The position numbers and the translations under genes were made by a program. From NCBI RefSeq assembly GCF_905207245.1, contig NZ_CAJLKP010000007.1, forward strand, positions 68,368-132,367: DNA of 64,000 bases. The letters run 5' to 3'. Positions 14,893-22,949 of the stretch are shown piece after piece. Every line of letters begins with the position of its first letter. Position 1 is the first letter of the stretch. This stretch comes from an uncultured Bacteroides sp. (GTDB taxonomy: Bacteria > Bacteroidota > Bacteroidia > Bacteroidales > Bacteroidaceae). Under the pieces are notes generated by a model that saw only the letters and a program-made list of their open reading frames with translations, searched no databases and was not told the origin of the DNA.

Positions 14893-17391
14893 ATGAGAAA
14901 ATATATATATTTATTTTTAATACTGTGTAGTCTGTCTCCGAATTTATATTGCGGAAATGTAACGGGAAACTGTACTTCTTATTCGCAGGAAGGGAGAGAC
15001 GTTACGTTTCATTTAGACGATAATTCGGCTGTGCAGTTGCAACTTTGCAGTTCCTCCGTTGTGCGCGTCTGGTTTTCGCCGGACGGTAAGTTGCAGCGGG
15101 GAAATCCTTCCTTTGCGGTGATTAATGAAGAATTGGAAGATGTAGGCACTGTCCGGGTGGACGAACAGAATGCCTGTTATGAGATATTTACACCTAAACT
15201 GCGTATCCGCATCAACAAGGCTCCGTTCAGCTTGCAGATATTCGACAAGTATCAGAAGCTCTTGTTTAGCGACTATGCCGACAAGGGGCATATCAGCGAT
15301 GGAGAACGTAAAGTGGAGTATAAGACTTTGCGCCGGGATGAGCATTTCTTCGGTTTGGGTGAAAAGACCGGCAAGCTGGACCGTCGTGGCGAATATTATA
15401 AGATGTGGAACAGTGATAAACCTTGTTACAGCGTTGTGGAAGATCCCCTGTACAAGAGTATCCCTTTCTTTATGAGCAGTTATCGCTATGGTATATTTCT
15501 GGATAACACGTATAAGACAGAATTCAAATTCGGCACTGAAAGCCGTGATTATTACAGTTTTGAAGCTCCCGGTGGGGAGATGATTTACTATTTTATCTTC
15601 GGTAAGGATTATAAGGAAATCATGAAACAGTATGTCGCATTAACCGGACAACCCATCATGCCTCCGAAGTGGGCACTGGGCTTTGCGCAATGCCGTGGCT
15701 TGCTGACTACCGAGAAGCTCTCTTATGAAATAGCCGAAGGATACCGTAAGCGTGGCATTCCTTGCGACATCATCTATCAGGACATTGGCTGGACACAATA
15801 CCTACAGGACTTCAACTGGCGGAAAGAAAACTATCAGAACCCCAAGAAGATGCTTGCCGACCTCAAAGGGATGGGCTTCAAAGTGATTGTTTCGCAAGAC
15901 CCTGTCATCTCCCAGGCCAACAAAAAGCAATGGGAAGAAGCGGACCGCCTCGGCTATCTGGTGAAAGACTCCACCACGGGCAGAAGCTATGATATGCCCT
16001 GGCCCTGGGGCGGCAACTGCGGTGTGGTGGACTTTACCATTCCCGAAGTGGCGGACTGGTGGGGAGCCTATCAGCAGAAACCGATCAATGACGGTATTGC
16101 CGGCTTCTGGACGGATATGGGTGAACCTGCCTGGAGCAATGAGGAACAAACGGAACGCCTTGTCATGAAGCACCACCTGGGTATGCACGATGAAATTCAT
16201 AACGTGTACGGCCTAACCTGGGACAAGGTGGTAAAGGAACAGTTTGAGAAACGGAATCCGGATCTTCGTGTCTTCCAGATGACACGCGCCGCCTATGCAG
16301 GATTACAGCGTTACACCTTCGGCTGGACCGGAGATTGCGGCAATGGAGATGATGTGTTGCAAGGCTGGGGACAGATGGCTAATCAGATCCCGGTACTTTT
16401 ATCTGCCGGACTGGGTGTGATTCCTTTCGTGGCATGTGACATTTCAGGTTATTGCGGGGATATTGAAGATTATCCCGCCATGGCGGAACTTTATACCCGT
16501 TGGGTACAGTTGGGAGCGTTCAATCCTCTGAGCCGTATTCACCATGAAGGAGATGTGGCGGTAGAACCGTGGCTCTTTGGGGAAGAAGCGGAGAAGAACG
16601 TTAAAGCTGCCATAGAAATGAAGTATCGCTTGCTGCCTTATATTTATACTTATGCCCGCGAAGCGCATGAAACGGGTTTGCCGATTATGCGCCCCATGTT
16701 TATGGAATATCCGGCGGATTTGGAAACGGTTTCTACGGATGCACAATTCATGTTTGGCAGCGAACTGCTGGTGGCTCCGGTGGTGAAGAAGGGGGCAACT
16801 AATAAGAATGTTTATCTGCCCGAAGGTACCTGGATTGATTATAATGACAAGCGCACGGAATATAGCGGCGAACAGTGGACTACGGCAAATGCTCCGCTGA
16901 ATACCATTCCTATGTTTGTGCGTAAAGGAAGCATCATCCCTCAGATGCCTGTGATGAATTATACGGATGAGAAGCCCGTTTATCCGATTACATTTGAGGT
17001 ATTTCCGGCTGCGGCGGGCGGTGAAACGTCTTTCTCCCTGTATGAAGATGCAGGAACTGATCTGGGATATCAGCGTGGAGAATTTATGCGTACTCCTGTA
17101 TCTTGCCGGACAACGGAAAAGGGATATGTGCTTGAAATCGGGGAAAGGGCGGGAGAGAAGTATGCCCTTCCGGGAGAACGCAACCTGATGTTTTGCATTT
17201 ATACCAGTCAGATGCCGAAGGAAGCGCTTATTGACGGACAGAAAGTAAGGAAGATGAAAGCGGAAAAACTGAATGAAGGGATGGAAACGGAGTTCAAGGT
17301 TACCGCATGGTGTCCGGATAAGAAACAGAATCTTTGTATGTTGAGATTGCCGGATGACGGGGTGAAACACACGATTGAATTTATTTATTAA
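14893..17391 (+). CDS. GH31 alpha-glucosidase
   Basis: An 832-residue GH31 enzyme with an N-terminal signal peptide. Order: N-terminal beta-sandwich (about 25-260), the catalytic barrel (about 261-600), and distal beta domains. The nucleophile is Asp408 in GFWTDMGEPAW and the acid/base is Asp481 in YTFGWTGDCGN. The substrate-pocket motif IIYQDIGW lies in the expected place. Retaining GH31 glucosidases remove glucose from non-reducing ends; in a dextran locus an alpha-1,6 specificity is the natural inference, though transglucosylase or dextranase activities also occur in the family. It is probably periplasmic. It is 79 bp upstream of the GH97 start, so the two are probably co-transcribed. Confidence 0.95.
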   Translation: MRKYIYLFLILCSLSPNLYCGNVTGNCTSYSQEGRDVTFHLDDNSAVQLQLCSSSVVRVWFSPDGKLQRGNPSFAVINEELEDVGTVRVDEQNACYEIFTPKLRIRINKAPFSLQIFDKYQKLLFSDYADKGHISDGERKVEYKTLRRDEHFFGLGEKTGKLDRRGEYYKMWNSDKPCYSVVEDPLYKSIPFFMSSYRYGIFLDNTYKTEFKFGTESRDYYSFEAPGGEMIYYFIFGKDYKEIMKQYVALTGQPIMPPKWALGFAQCRGLLTTEKLSYEIAEGYRKRGIPCDIIYQDIGWTQYLQDFNWRKENYQNPKKMLADLKGMGFKVIVSQDPVISQANKKQWEEADRLGYLVKDSTTGRSYDMPWPWGGNCGVVDFTIPEVADWWGAYQQKPINDGIAGFWTDMGEPAWSNEEQTERLVMKHHLGMHDEIHNVYGLTWDKVVKEQFEKRNPDLRVFQMTRAAYAGLQRYTFGWTGDCGNGDDVLQGWGQMANQIPVLLSAGLGVIPFVACDISGYCGDIEDYPAMAELYTRWVQLGAFNPLSRIHHEGDVAVEPWLFGEEAEKNVKAAIEMKYRLLPYIYTYAREAHETGLPIMRPMFMEYPADLETVSTDAQFMFGSELLVAPVVKKGATNKNVYLPEGTWIDYNDKRTEYSGEQWTTANAPLNTIPMFVRKGSIIPQMPVMNYTDEKPVYPITFEVFPAAAGGETSFSLYEDAGTDLGYQRGEFMRTPVSCRTTEKGYVLEIGERAGEKYALPGERNLMFCIYTSQMPKEALIDGQKVRKMKAEKLNEGMETEFKVTAWCPDKKQNLCMLRLPDDGVKHTIEFIY

Positions 17392-17470
17392 ACCATATTC
17401 CGCATGCTGTTATATGCTGATAGTGTGTATAGGGTAGCATGTGAAACTTAAATTATTAAAAAGTATAGTT

Positions 17471-19624
17471 ATGAGAAAGTTAATGCTTAGTGCAATTTGT
17501 CTTCTTTTTGCCTTAGCGGGAAAAGCGGAAGGTGTGTCGTCTCCTTCGGGCCAGGTGAAGCTGGATTTCGAATTATCAAAGAATGGCGCTCCGACCTATC
17601 AGGTAGAGTATAAAGGGAAATCCGTGATTAACCCCAGCACCTTGGGACTGGAATTGAAGAATGCCAATAATCTGTTGGATGGTTTTGAAGCCCTGAAAGC
17701 TTCTACCTCTACCTTCGACGAAACCTGGCAACCGGTGTGGGGAGAGACGAAAGATATTCGTAATCACTACAACGAATTGCTGGTTGAATTGAAACAACCC
17801 GCCACGGATCGTTATATGAACCTTCGTTTTCGTGTATATGATGATGGTGTAGGATTCCGTTATGAGTTTCCGCAACAGAAGAATCTGGTTTACTTCGTGA
17901 TTAAGGACGAACATACCCGGTTCGCTATGACGGGCGATCATACCGCCTGGTGGATTCCCGGTGATTACGATACTCAGGAATATGATTATACGGAATCCAA
18001 ACTTTCGGAAATTCGTGGTTTGATGCAGGGAGCCATTACTGATAATGCGTCACAAAACCAGTTTTCACCGACAGGTGTACAGACTTCCCTCCAGATGAAA
18101 ACGGCTGACGGAATCTATCTCAATCTCCATGAAGCCGCTTTGGTGGATTATTCGTGTATGCATCTGAATCTGGATGATAAGAACCTTATCTTTGAATCCT
18201 GGCTGACGCCGGATGCACAGGGTGATAAAGGGTATATGCAGTCACCTTGTCACACTCCGTGGCGTACGGTGATAGTCAGTGATGATGCCCGTGAAATGCT
18301 GGCTTCCAATCTGATACTGAATCTGAATGATCCCTGCAAATATGAAGATACATCCTGGATTAAGCCTGTGAAGTATGTAGGCGTATGGTGGGAAATGATT
18401 GCGGCAGGCAAGCCGTGGGCTTATACATTTGATCTCCCTTCCGTAAAACTGGATGAAACGGATTATACGAAAGTGAAACCGAATGGTATTCACCCCGCCA
18501 ATACGGAGAATGTAAAGAAGTACATTGATTTTGCTGCGGAGCATGGTTTCGACCAGGTATTGGTAGAAGGCTGGAATACCGGTTGGGAAGACTGGTTCGG
18601 CAACAGCAAGGATTATGTTTTCGACTTTCTCACTCCATATCCTGATTTTGACATCAAATACCTGAATGAGTATGCCCACTCCAAAGGTGTCAAACTGATG
18701 ATGCACCATGAGACATCGGCTTCCGCACGCAACTACGAACGCCACATGGAGGCTGCCTATGACTTGATGAACCAATACGGTTACAATTCCGTGAAAAGCG
18801 GTTATGTGGGCAATATCATTCCACGCGGTGAATATCATTATGGGCAGTGGATGAACAACCATTACCTGTATGCCGTGACCGAAGCTGCCAAGCATAAAAT
18901 TATGGTGAATGCCCACGAGGCTGTACGGCCTACTGGTTTGTGCCGTACGTATCCGAACCTGATAGGAAATGAATCTGCCCGTGGCACGGAATATGAAGCT
19001 TTCGGAGGCAGCAAGCCTTTCCACACGACCATTCTTCCTTTCACCCGTCTGCAAGGCGGACCGATGGATTATACGCCGGGTGTCTTTGAAATGGATATGA
19101 ATAAACTGAATCCGAATAGTCACGCTCATGTAAACTCTACATTGGCGCGTCAGTTGGCTCTCTATGTCACGATGTACAGCCCTCTGCAAATGGCAGCCGA
19201 TCTGCCTGAGAACTATGAACGCTTTATGGATGCTTTCCAGTTCATTAAAGATGTGGCTCTGGACTGGGATGACAGCCGATACCTGGAAGCAGAACCGGGA
19301 CGCTATATCACGGCTGCCCGCAAGGCGAAAGGTACGAATGATTGGTTTATAGGTTGTACCAGCAGTGAGCAGGGACATGCTTCTACTCTGAAACTGGATT
19401 TTCTGGATGCTGATAAACAGTATATAGCTACTGTTTATGCGGACGCAAAGGATGCTGATTATAAAACGAATCCGCAGGCTTACGTAATCCGTAAAGGGAT
19501 TGTTTCTCCTAAGACCGTGCTGAAATTGAAAGCTGCTCCGGGTGGTGGTTACGCTATCAGCATTATGGAGGTTAAGGATAAATCAGCAGTAAAGGGACTG
19601 AAAAAACTAAAGGTTGCTCAATAA
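17471..19624 (+). CDS. GH97 inverting alpha-glucosidase (SusB-like)
   Basis: A 717-residue GH97 protein with signal peptide (LCLLFALAGKAEG-like end). The three glutamates of SusB are all present with identical spacing: Glu414 in LMMHHETSAS and Glu483 in NAHEAVRPTG match the SusB bases Glu439 and Glu508, and Glu507 in ARGTEYEAFG matches the acid Glu532. Glu501 matches calcium ligand Glu526. The glutamate pair, rather than the aspartate nucleophile of retaining GH97 members, indicates the inverting alpha-glucosidase subgroup. It should act in the periplasm on short alpha-glucans. ATG 17471 begins the signal peptide; an in-frame ATG lies 30 nt upstream. A terminator follows. Confidence 0.95.
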   Translation: MRKLMLSAICLLFALAGKAEGVSSPSGQVKLDFELSKNGAPTYQVEYKGKSVINPSTLGLELKNANNLLDGFEALKASTSTFDETWQPVWGETKDIRNHYNELLVELKQPATDRYMNLRFRVYDDGVGFRYEFPQQKNLVYFVIKDEHTRFAMTGDHTAWWIPGDYDTQEYDYTESKLSEIRGLMQGAITDNASQNQFSPTGVQTSLQMKTADGIYLNLHEAALVDYSCMHLNLDDKNLIFESWLTPDAQGDKGYMQSPCHTPWRTVIVSDDAREMLASNLILNLNDPCKYEDTSWIKPVKYVGVWWEMIAAGKPWAYTFDLPSVKLDETDYTKVKPNGIHPANTENVKKYIDFAAEHGFDQVLVEGWNTGWEDWFGNSKDYVFDFLTPYPDFDIKYLNEYAHSKGVKLMMHHETSASARNYERHMEAAYDLMNQYGYNSVKSGYVGNIIPRGEYHYGQWMNNHYLYAVTEAAKHKIMVNAHEAVRPTGLCRTYPNLIGNESARGTEYEAFGGSKPFHTTILPFTRLQGGPMDYTPGVFEMDMNKLNPNSHAHVNSTLARQLALYVTMYSPLQMAADLPENYERFMDAFQFIKDVALDWDDSRYLEAEPGRYITAARKAKGTNDWFIGCTSSEQGHASTLKLDFLDADKQYIATVYADAKDADYKTNPQAYVIRKGIVSPKTVLKLKAAPGGGYAISIMEVKDKSAVKGLKKLKVAQ

Positions 19625-19667
19625 AGTTGCTTTGCTTGTCAAGTGCATAATTACAGAACATTAACAG

Positions 19668-19702
19668 AATGGGAGGGCTTTAGCTTTCCCATTTTCATTT
19701 TA
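19668..19702 (+). terminator. terminator after GH97
   Basis: AATGGGA at 19668-19674 pairs with TCCCATT at 19687-19693, followed by a T-rich run. Confidence 0.65.
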
Positions 19703-19756
19703 TCTAATAAAGGGTCTGTTTATTCAATACTTCACATATTCCAAACGTATGGACAT

Positions 19757-19820
19757 AAAAAAAGGAGTACCGCTGTACTCCAACCTTTGTTAACCTTAAA
19801 TCTAATACTATGAAAAACAC
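19757..19820 (-). ncRNA. small RNA, copy 1 of a repeated family
   Basis: A minus-strand unit of about 63 nt. It starts a few nt after a perfect promoter and ends in an intrinsic terminator: GGAGTAC, loop AGCG, GTACTCC, then seven T. The body contains GATTTAAGG and a repeated AAGGTT. A copy with the same body lies at 22785-22848. Promoter, RNA body and terminator are conserved as one unit, which is what a paralogous small RNA family would look like. Multi-copy small RNA families that work with RNA-binding proteins (for example FopS with RbpB) are known in Bacteroides; whether this is one of them I cannot tell from sequence alone. Confidence 0.75.
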
Positions 19821-19824
19821 AGTG

Positions 19825-19855
19825 CAAAGGTACGGATATTCTGCGTATTTCCAAA
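19825..19855 (-). promoter_or_regulatory. promoter of small RNA copy 1
   Basis: On the minus strand, TTTG (19855-19852) and TACCTTTG (19832-19825) are separated by exactly 19 nt, a full match to the Bacteroides -33/-7 promoter consensus. Confidence 0.8.
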
Positions 19856-19931
19856 TGGTTAGACCTATATAAGTGTTTTTATAACACTAATTAAAAGTTA
19901 GACATTGTTTCTTTACTTTTTTTTCAAAGTT

Positions 19932-20642
19932 TTATTCGTTGATACGCTCTTTTATCTTTCCCCAGGCGTGTGTATCGAACAGGCAACTTTCGCGCATGGT
20001 GTGATACATCTCTTTGAAACGGGACATGGGAATGGTGAAGCTCAACAGATTGGCTTCAAAGTGGGGACGCACGGATGGATCGAAGAAGCCGAGGAAACAG
20101 CGCTTACCGTCTTTTTGGTTTTCGAGAACAGTGAGGGTTACAACGGAACTGCAACCGGAACCGAAAGGAGTAGATACGGTATCGAATGCATTCGTATCAT
20201 AAAAAGCCCATGTGGTAAGTCCTGACAGGATATCAGGCGTAGCAAGGAACAGCAAACCCTCTACATGATCGAAAGAAGCAAGTTTATCTATCCGGGCAAA
20301 ATGCAGATAGGCTTTTTCTGTACGCGGTACCTGGATTTGCTTTATGAAATCTGTTACCATTTCAGGAGTCTTTTTGTATTTCTCTTTCAGGGATACGAAG
20401 TTAGGTACGTGTATCGGCATTTCCGTGAAGCCGGTGTAGAATTTTCCACCGCCACATCCTATGACGTCGCTGTTCAGGCTGATGGTTTTACCTTCCCTTA
20501 CCTGTTGCAGACCCTTGAAAAAGCAACCGCCGATTTTTTCTGTTTTGCTTTCCTGTTTGTCAGAGTACCAGAAGGCGATGGGAAGTTCGGCACGTTCACC
20601 AAATGCTTCCCGATAATTAGTCATAAAAGTATGTATATCCAT
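19932..20642 (-). CDS. DUF169 family protein
   Basis: A 236-residue cytoplasmic protein (no signal peptide) of the DUF169 family. Family features visible are the N-terminal PIAFWYSDK, the cysteine-rich IGGCFFKGLQQVREGK with a following VIGCGGG, VEGLLFLATPDILSGLTTWAF, and the serine/cysteine-rich FGSGCSSVVTLTV. Biochemical role is not established. It is divergent from the GH65 gene and shares a 100-bp intergenic region with it. It and GH65 are bounded by the two small RNA copies, suggesting they came as a unit. Nothing in it suggests glycan chemistry. Confidence 0.8.
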   Translation of the reverse strand: MDIHTFMTNYREAFGERAELPIAFWYSDKQESKTEKIGGCFFKGLQQVREGKTISLNSDVIGCGGGKFYTGFTEMPIHVPNFVSLKEKYKKTPEMVTDFIKQIQVPRTEKAYLHFARIDKLASFDHVEGLLFLATPDILSGLTTWAFYDTNAFDTVSTPFGSGCSSVVTLTVLENQKDGKRCFLGFFDPSVRPHFEANLLSFTIPMSRFKEMYHTMRESCLFDTHAWGKIKERINE

Positions 20643-20707
20643 GATAACAGAGTTTTGGTTTGGAAGTAAAGATAACGATTGATTGCCGGATTATTGAGGA
20701 TTTTACT

Positions 20708-20715
20708 TATTTTTG
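20708..20715 (+). promoter_or_regulatory. -7 box of GH65 promoter
   Basis: TATTTTTG matches TAnnTTTG, 29 nt before the ATG at 20744. The context is the same 19-nt string found before the SusR-like gene at 4656-4674. An in-frame ATG at 20660 lies upstream of this box and is rejected as the start. Confidence 0.55.
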
Positions 20716-20743
20716 CATAGAAAACTATAATTCCATATTGATT

Positions 20744-22768
20744 ATGAAAGCACGCATTTCTTGTTTCTTCCTATTTGTTTTTTTCTTTGTGCAGATGGTG
20801 AAAGGAGAAGATGACACTTTGTGGCAACTTCATGCCTCTGATATAAATGCTCCTTATGTAGGCGCTCCTATGGCGAATGGTGGAATCGGCATTCTTCCCT
20901 GGAAAGAACCTTTCTCTGTGCGGCAGGTGATACTGAATCATGTGTTCGATACGGACGGTCCTCAGGGGGTAAGCCGTGTGTTGAAAGGAATCAATCCTTT
21001 CCTGATGTCGATGGATATAGATGGAAAAGAGGTGAATACGGAATGTATCACAAACTGGAAGCAGTGTGTTGATATGAAAGAAGCAACTCATAACAGTAGT
21101 TTCCGGGCAGCCGGGAAAGTTGATGTGGATTATAGCATTTGCGCTTTAAGAAATATGCCTTATGCGGGGCTTATCCGTGTGGATGTAAAGGCTCTGTCCG
21201 ATGTATCCCTGAAAGTTGCTGCCCGGATGGATATTCCCCAAGAATACAGTCAGCCGACACAGCGCTTCCGGAAAATGAGGGCGGATGATACACAAATGTA
21301 TATGCTGCAATCTTATGCTGTATCTGCTCATCGGCAACAAAAAGTTTCCGCTTCTTCCGCTTTTATTTTTAATAAGGGAGAAGCGCAGGAGCCTCTTTAT
21401 GATGAAGTGACTAAAGAGATGTCTTTTGTGTTGAATCTGAAGAAAGGAGAGCGGATGTCTTTTGCCTTGGTGGGTTCGGTATGCTCCGCCCGTGACTTTA
21501 TCGATCCGTATAATGAGGCTGAACGGCAGGTGATTTATGCTATTCATGAAGGTACAACTTCACTGATGACTGCACATCGCCGTCTTTGGAGTGAATTGTG
21601 GGAAAGCGATATCCTGATAGAAGGGGATGACGAAGCACAACGGGCGGTTCGGTTTGCACTTTTCAACCTTTATTCTTCTTGCAGGGAAGGAAGCGGATTG
21701 AGCATTTCTCCCATGGGACTTTCTTCGCAAGGTTACAATGGACATATATTCTGGGATTCGGAACTTTGGATGTTTCCCCCGATGCTGTTGCTGAATAGGG
21801 GAATTGCAGAATCTATGATCGATTATCGTATTGAACGCTTAATGGCCGCCCGTAAGAAAGCAATGGCATACGGCTTCAAGGGAGCTATGTTTCCCTGGGA
21901 GAGTGATGATTACGGGGAAGAATCAACTCCTACTTTTGCTTTGACAGGCCCTCTGGAACATCATATCACTGCGGATATCAGTATTGCTTGCTGGAATTAT
22001 TATTGCCTTACCCGTGACGGACAGTGGCTACGGACAAAAGCATTTCCGCTGATGAAAGCGGTTGCTGACTTTTGGGTAAGCCGTGTGATGCGTAATGATG
22101 ACGGTTCTTATTCCATTTGCAATGTAGTGGGAGCCGACGAATATGCAAATGGGGTGGATGATAATGCTTTCACGAACGGTGCGGCTATCCGGGCTTTGGA
22201 ATATGCTTGTGAGGCGGCAAAGATATGTAATGAGCCTGTTCCGGAAATATGGGAAGAAGTGGGCAAGGGCATCCGTATTCTTCGTTTTAAAGATGGAGTT
22301 ACTCGTGAGCATGCCACATACAATGGTGAGATGATAAAGCAGGCTGATGTGAATTTATTGGGATATCCATTGTATTTTGTCGGGGATGCTGAATCGCAAA
22401 AGAAGGATATGGAATATTATGTCGATAAGATTGATCCGCAGAATGGTCCGGCCATGTCTTATTCCGTATTCTGTGTGCAGTATGCCCGGATGGGGGATGC
22501 GAAGCGTGCCTATGAGATGTTCTGCCGTTGCTATCAGCCGAACTTGCGTGCGCCTTTCGGTGTATTGGCGGAAACGCCCACCAGTGATAATCCTTACTTT
22601 ATGACGGGAGCAGGCGGATTGCTGCAAGCTGTTATAAACGGTTTCTGTGGATTGCAGATAACAGATGACGGTGTGGAGCAATTATCTTCCGTACTTCCTG
22701 CACATTGGAAAAAGGTTACGGTGAAAGGAGTAGGACCGGAGAAAAAGATGTATGTACGTGAGAGGTAA
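20744..22768 (+). CDS. GH65 alpha-glucoside hydrolase (kojibiose-hydrolase type)
   Basis: A 674-residue GH65 protein with a signal peptide (FLFVFFFVQMVKGED). The (alpha/alpha)6 catalytic domain shows GFKGAMFPWESDDYGEE and the general acid Glu466 in VGADEYANGVDDNAFTNG. A second glutamate, Glu610 in VLAETPTSDNPYF, is where the hydrolase FjGH65A of Flavobacterium johnsoniae has its general base (from memory Glu472 and Glu616, the same 144-residue spacing). Most GH65 enzymes are phosphorylases and lack that base, so this is probably a hydrolase, plausibly for alpha-1,2-linked glucose. In a dextran locus it could remove alpha-1,2 branches. It is likely periplasmic. Small RNA copy 2 lies just past its stop on the other strand. 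Confidence 0.88.
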   Translation: MKARISCFFLFVFFFVQMVKGEDDTLWQLHASDINAPYVGAPMANGGIGILPWKEPFSVRQVILNHVFDTDGPQGVSRVLKGINPFLMSMDIDGKEVNTECITNWKQCVDMKEATHNSSFRAAGKVDVDYSICALRNMPYAGLIRVDVKALSDVSLKVAARMDIPQEYSQPTQRFRKMRADDTQMYMLQSYAVSAHRQQKVSASSAFIFNKGEAQEPLYDEVTKEMSFVLNLKKGERMSFALVGSVCSARDFIDPYNEAERQVIYAIHEGTTSLMTAHRRLWSELWESDILIEGDDEAQRAVRFALFNLYSSCREGSGLSISPMGLSSQGYNGHIFWDSELWMFPPMLLLNRGIAESMIDYRIERLMAARKKAMAYGFKGAMFPWESDDYGEESTPTFALTGPLEHHITADISIACWNYYCLTRDGQWLRTKAFPLMKAVADFWVSRVMRNDDGSYSICNVVGADEYANGVDDNAFTNGAAIRALEYACEAAKICNEPVPEIWEEVGKGIRILRFKDGVTREHATYNGEMIKQADVNLLGYPLYFVGDAESQKKDMEYYVDKIDPQNGPAMSYSVFCVQYARMGDAKRAYEMFCRCYQPNLRAPFGVLAETPTSDNPYFMTGAGGLLQAVINGFCGLQITDDGVEQLSSVLPAHWKKVTVKGVGPEKKMYVRER

Positions 22769-22784
22769 GGAAACGTACGGGCAT

Positions 22785-22848
22785 AAAAAAAGGAGTACCG
22801 CTGTACTCCAACCTTTGTTAACCTTAAATCTAATACTATGAAAAACAC
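22785..22848 (-). ncRNA. small RNA, copy 2 of the repeated family
   Basis: The same minus-strand unit as at 19757-19820: identical RNA body, identical terminator (22809-22792, then seven T at 22791-22785). The whole 91-bp repeat (22771-22861) differs from copy 1 (19743-19833) at four positions, all outside the RNA body or at its very start. It lies between two convergent genes (GH65 and the acyl-CoA synthetase). Confidence 0.75.
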
Positions 22849-22852
22849 AATG

Positions 22853-22883
22853 CAAAGATACGTACTTTCAGGATAACTGCAAA
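22853..22883 (-). promoter_or_regulatory. promoter of small RNA copy 2
   Basis: On the minus strand TTTG (22883-22880) and TATCTTTG (22860-22853) are exactly 19 nt apart. The spacer differs from that of copy 1 while both boxes are kept, so the promoter has been conserved by function. Confidence 0.8.
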
Positions 22884-22949
22884 TTATCCAAATAAAAAAG
22901 TATGTTCTATAACATTAATTAAAAATATAGACTTAATCTTATATCTTTG

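Larger units (their letters stand above)
19625..19931. other. 307-bp convergent gap holding a terminator and a small RNA gene
   Basis: It contains the terminator for the GH97 gene (19668-19702) and, on the minus strand, small RNA copy 1 with its own promoter (19757-19855). The remaining AT-rich stretch shows nothing else. Confidence 0.7.

Noticed and set aside
16444..17370. 308-codon open frame on the minus strand
   Set aside because: Antisense to the GH31 gene, low-complexity shadow composition.
18242..19378. 378-codon open frame on the minus strand
   Set aside because: It is antisense to the GH97 catalytic region, whose residues are all in place; it has no recognisable domain.
22594..22848. 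84-codon open frame that includes small RNA copy 2
   Set aside because: It would read through the RNA terminator and into antisense of GH65; the frame is not matched in copy 1 beyond the repeat.
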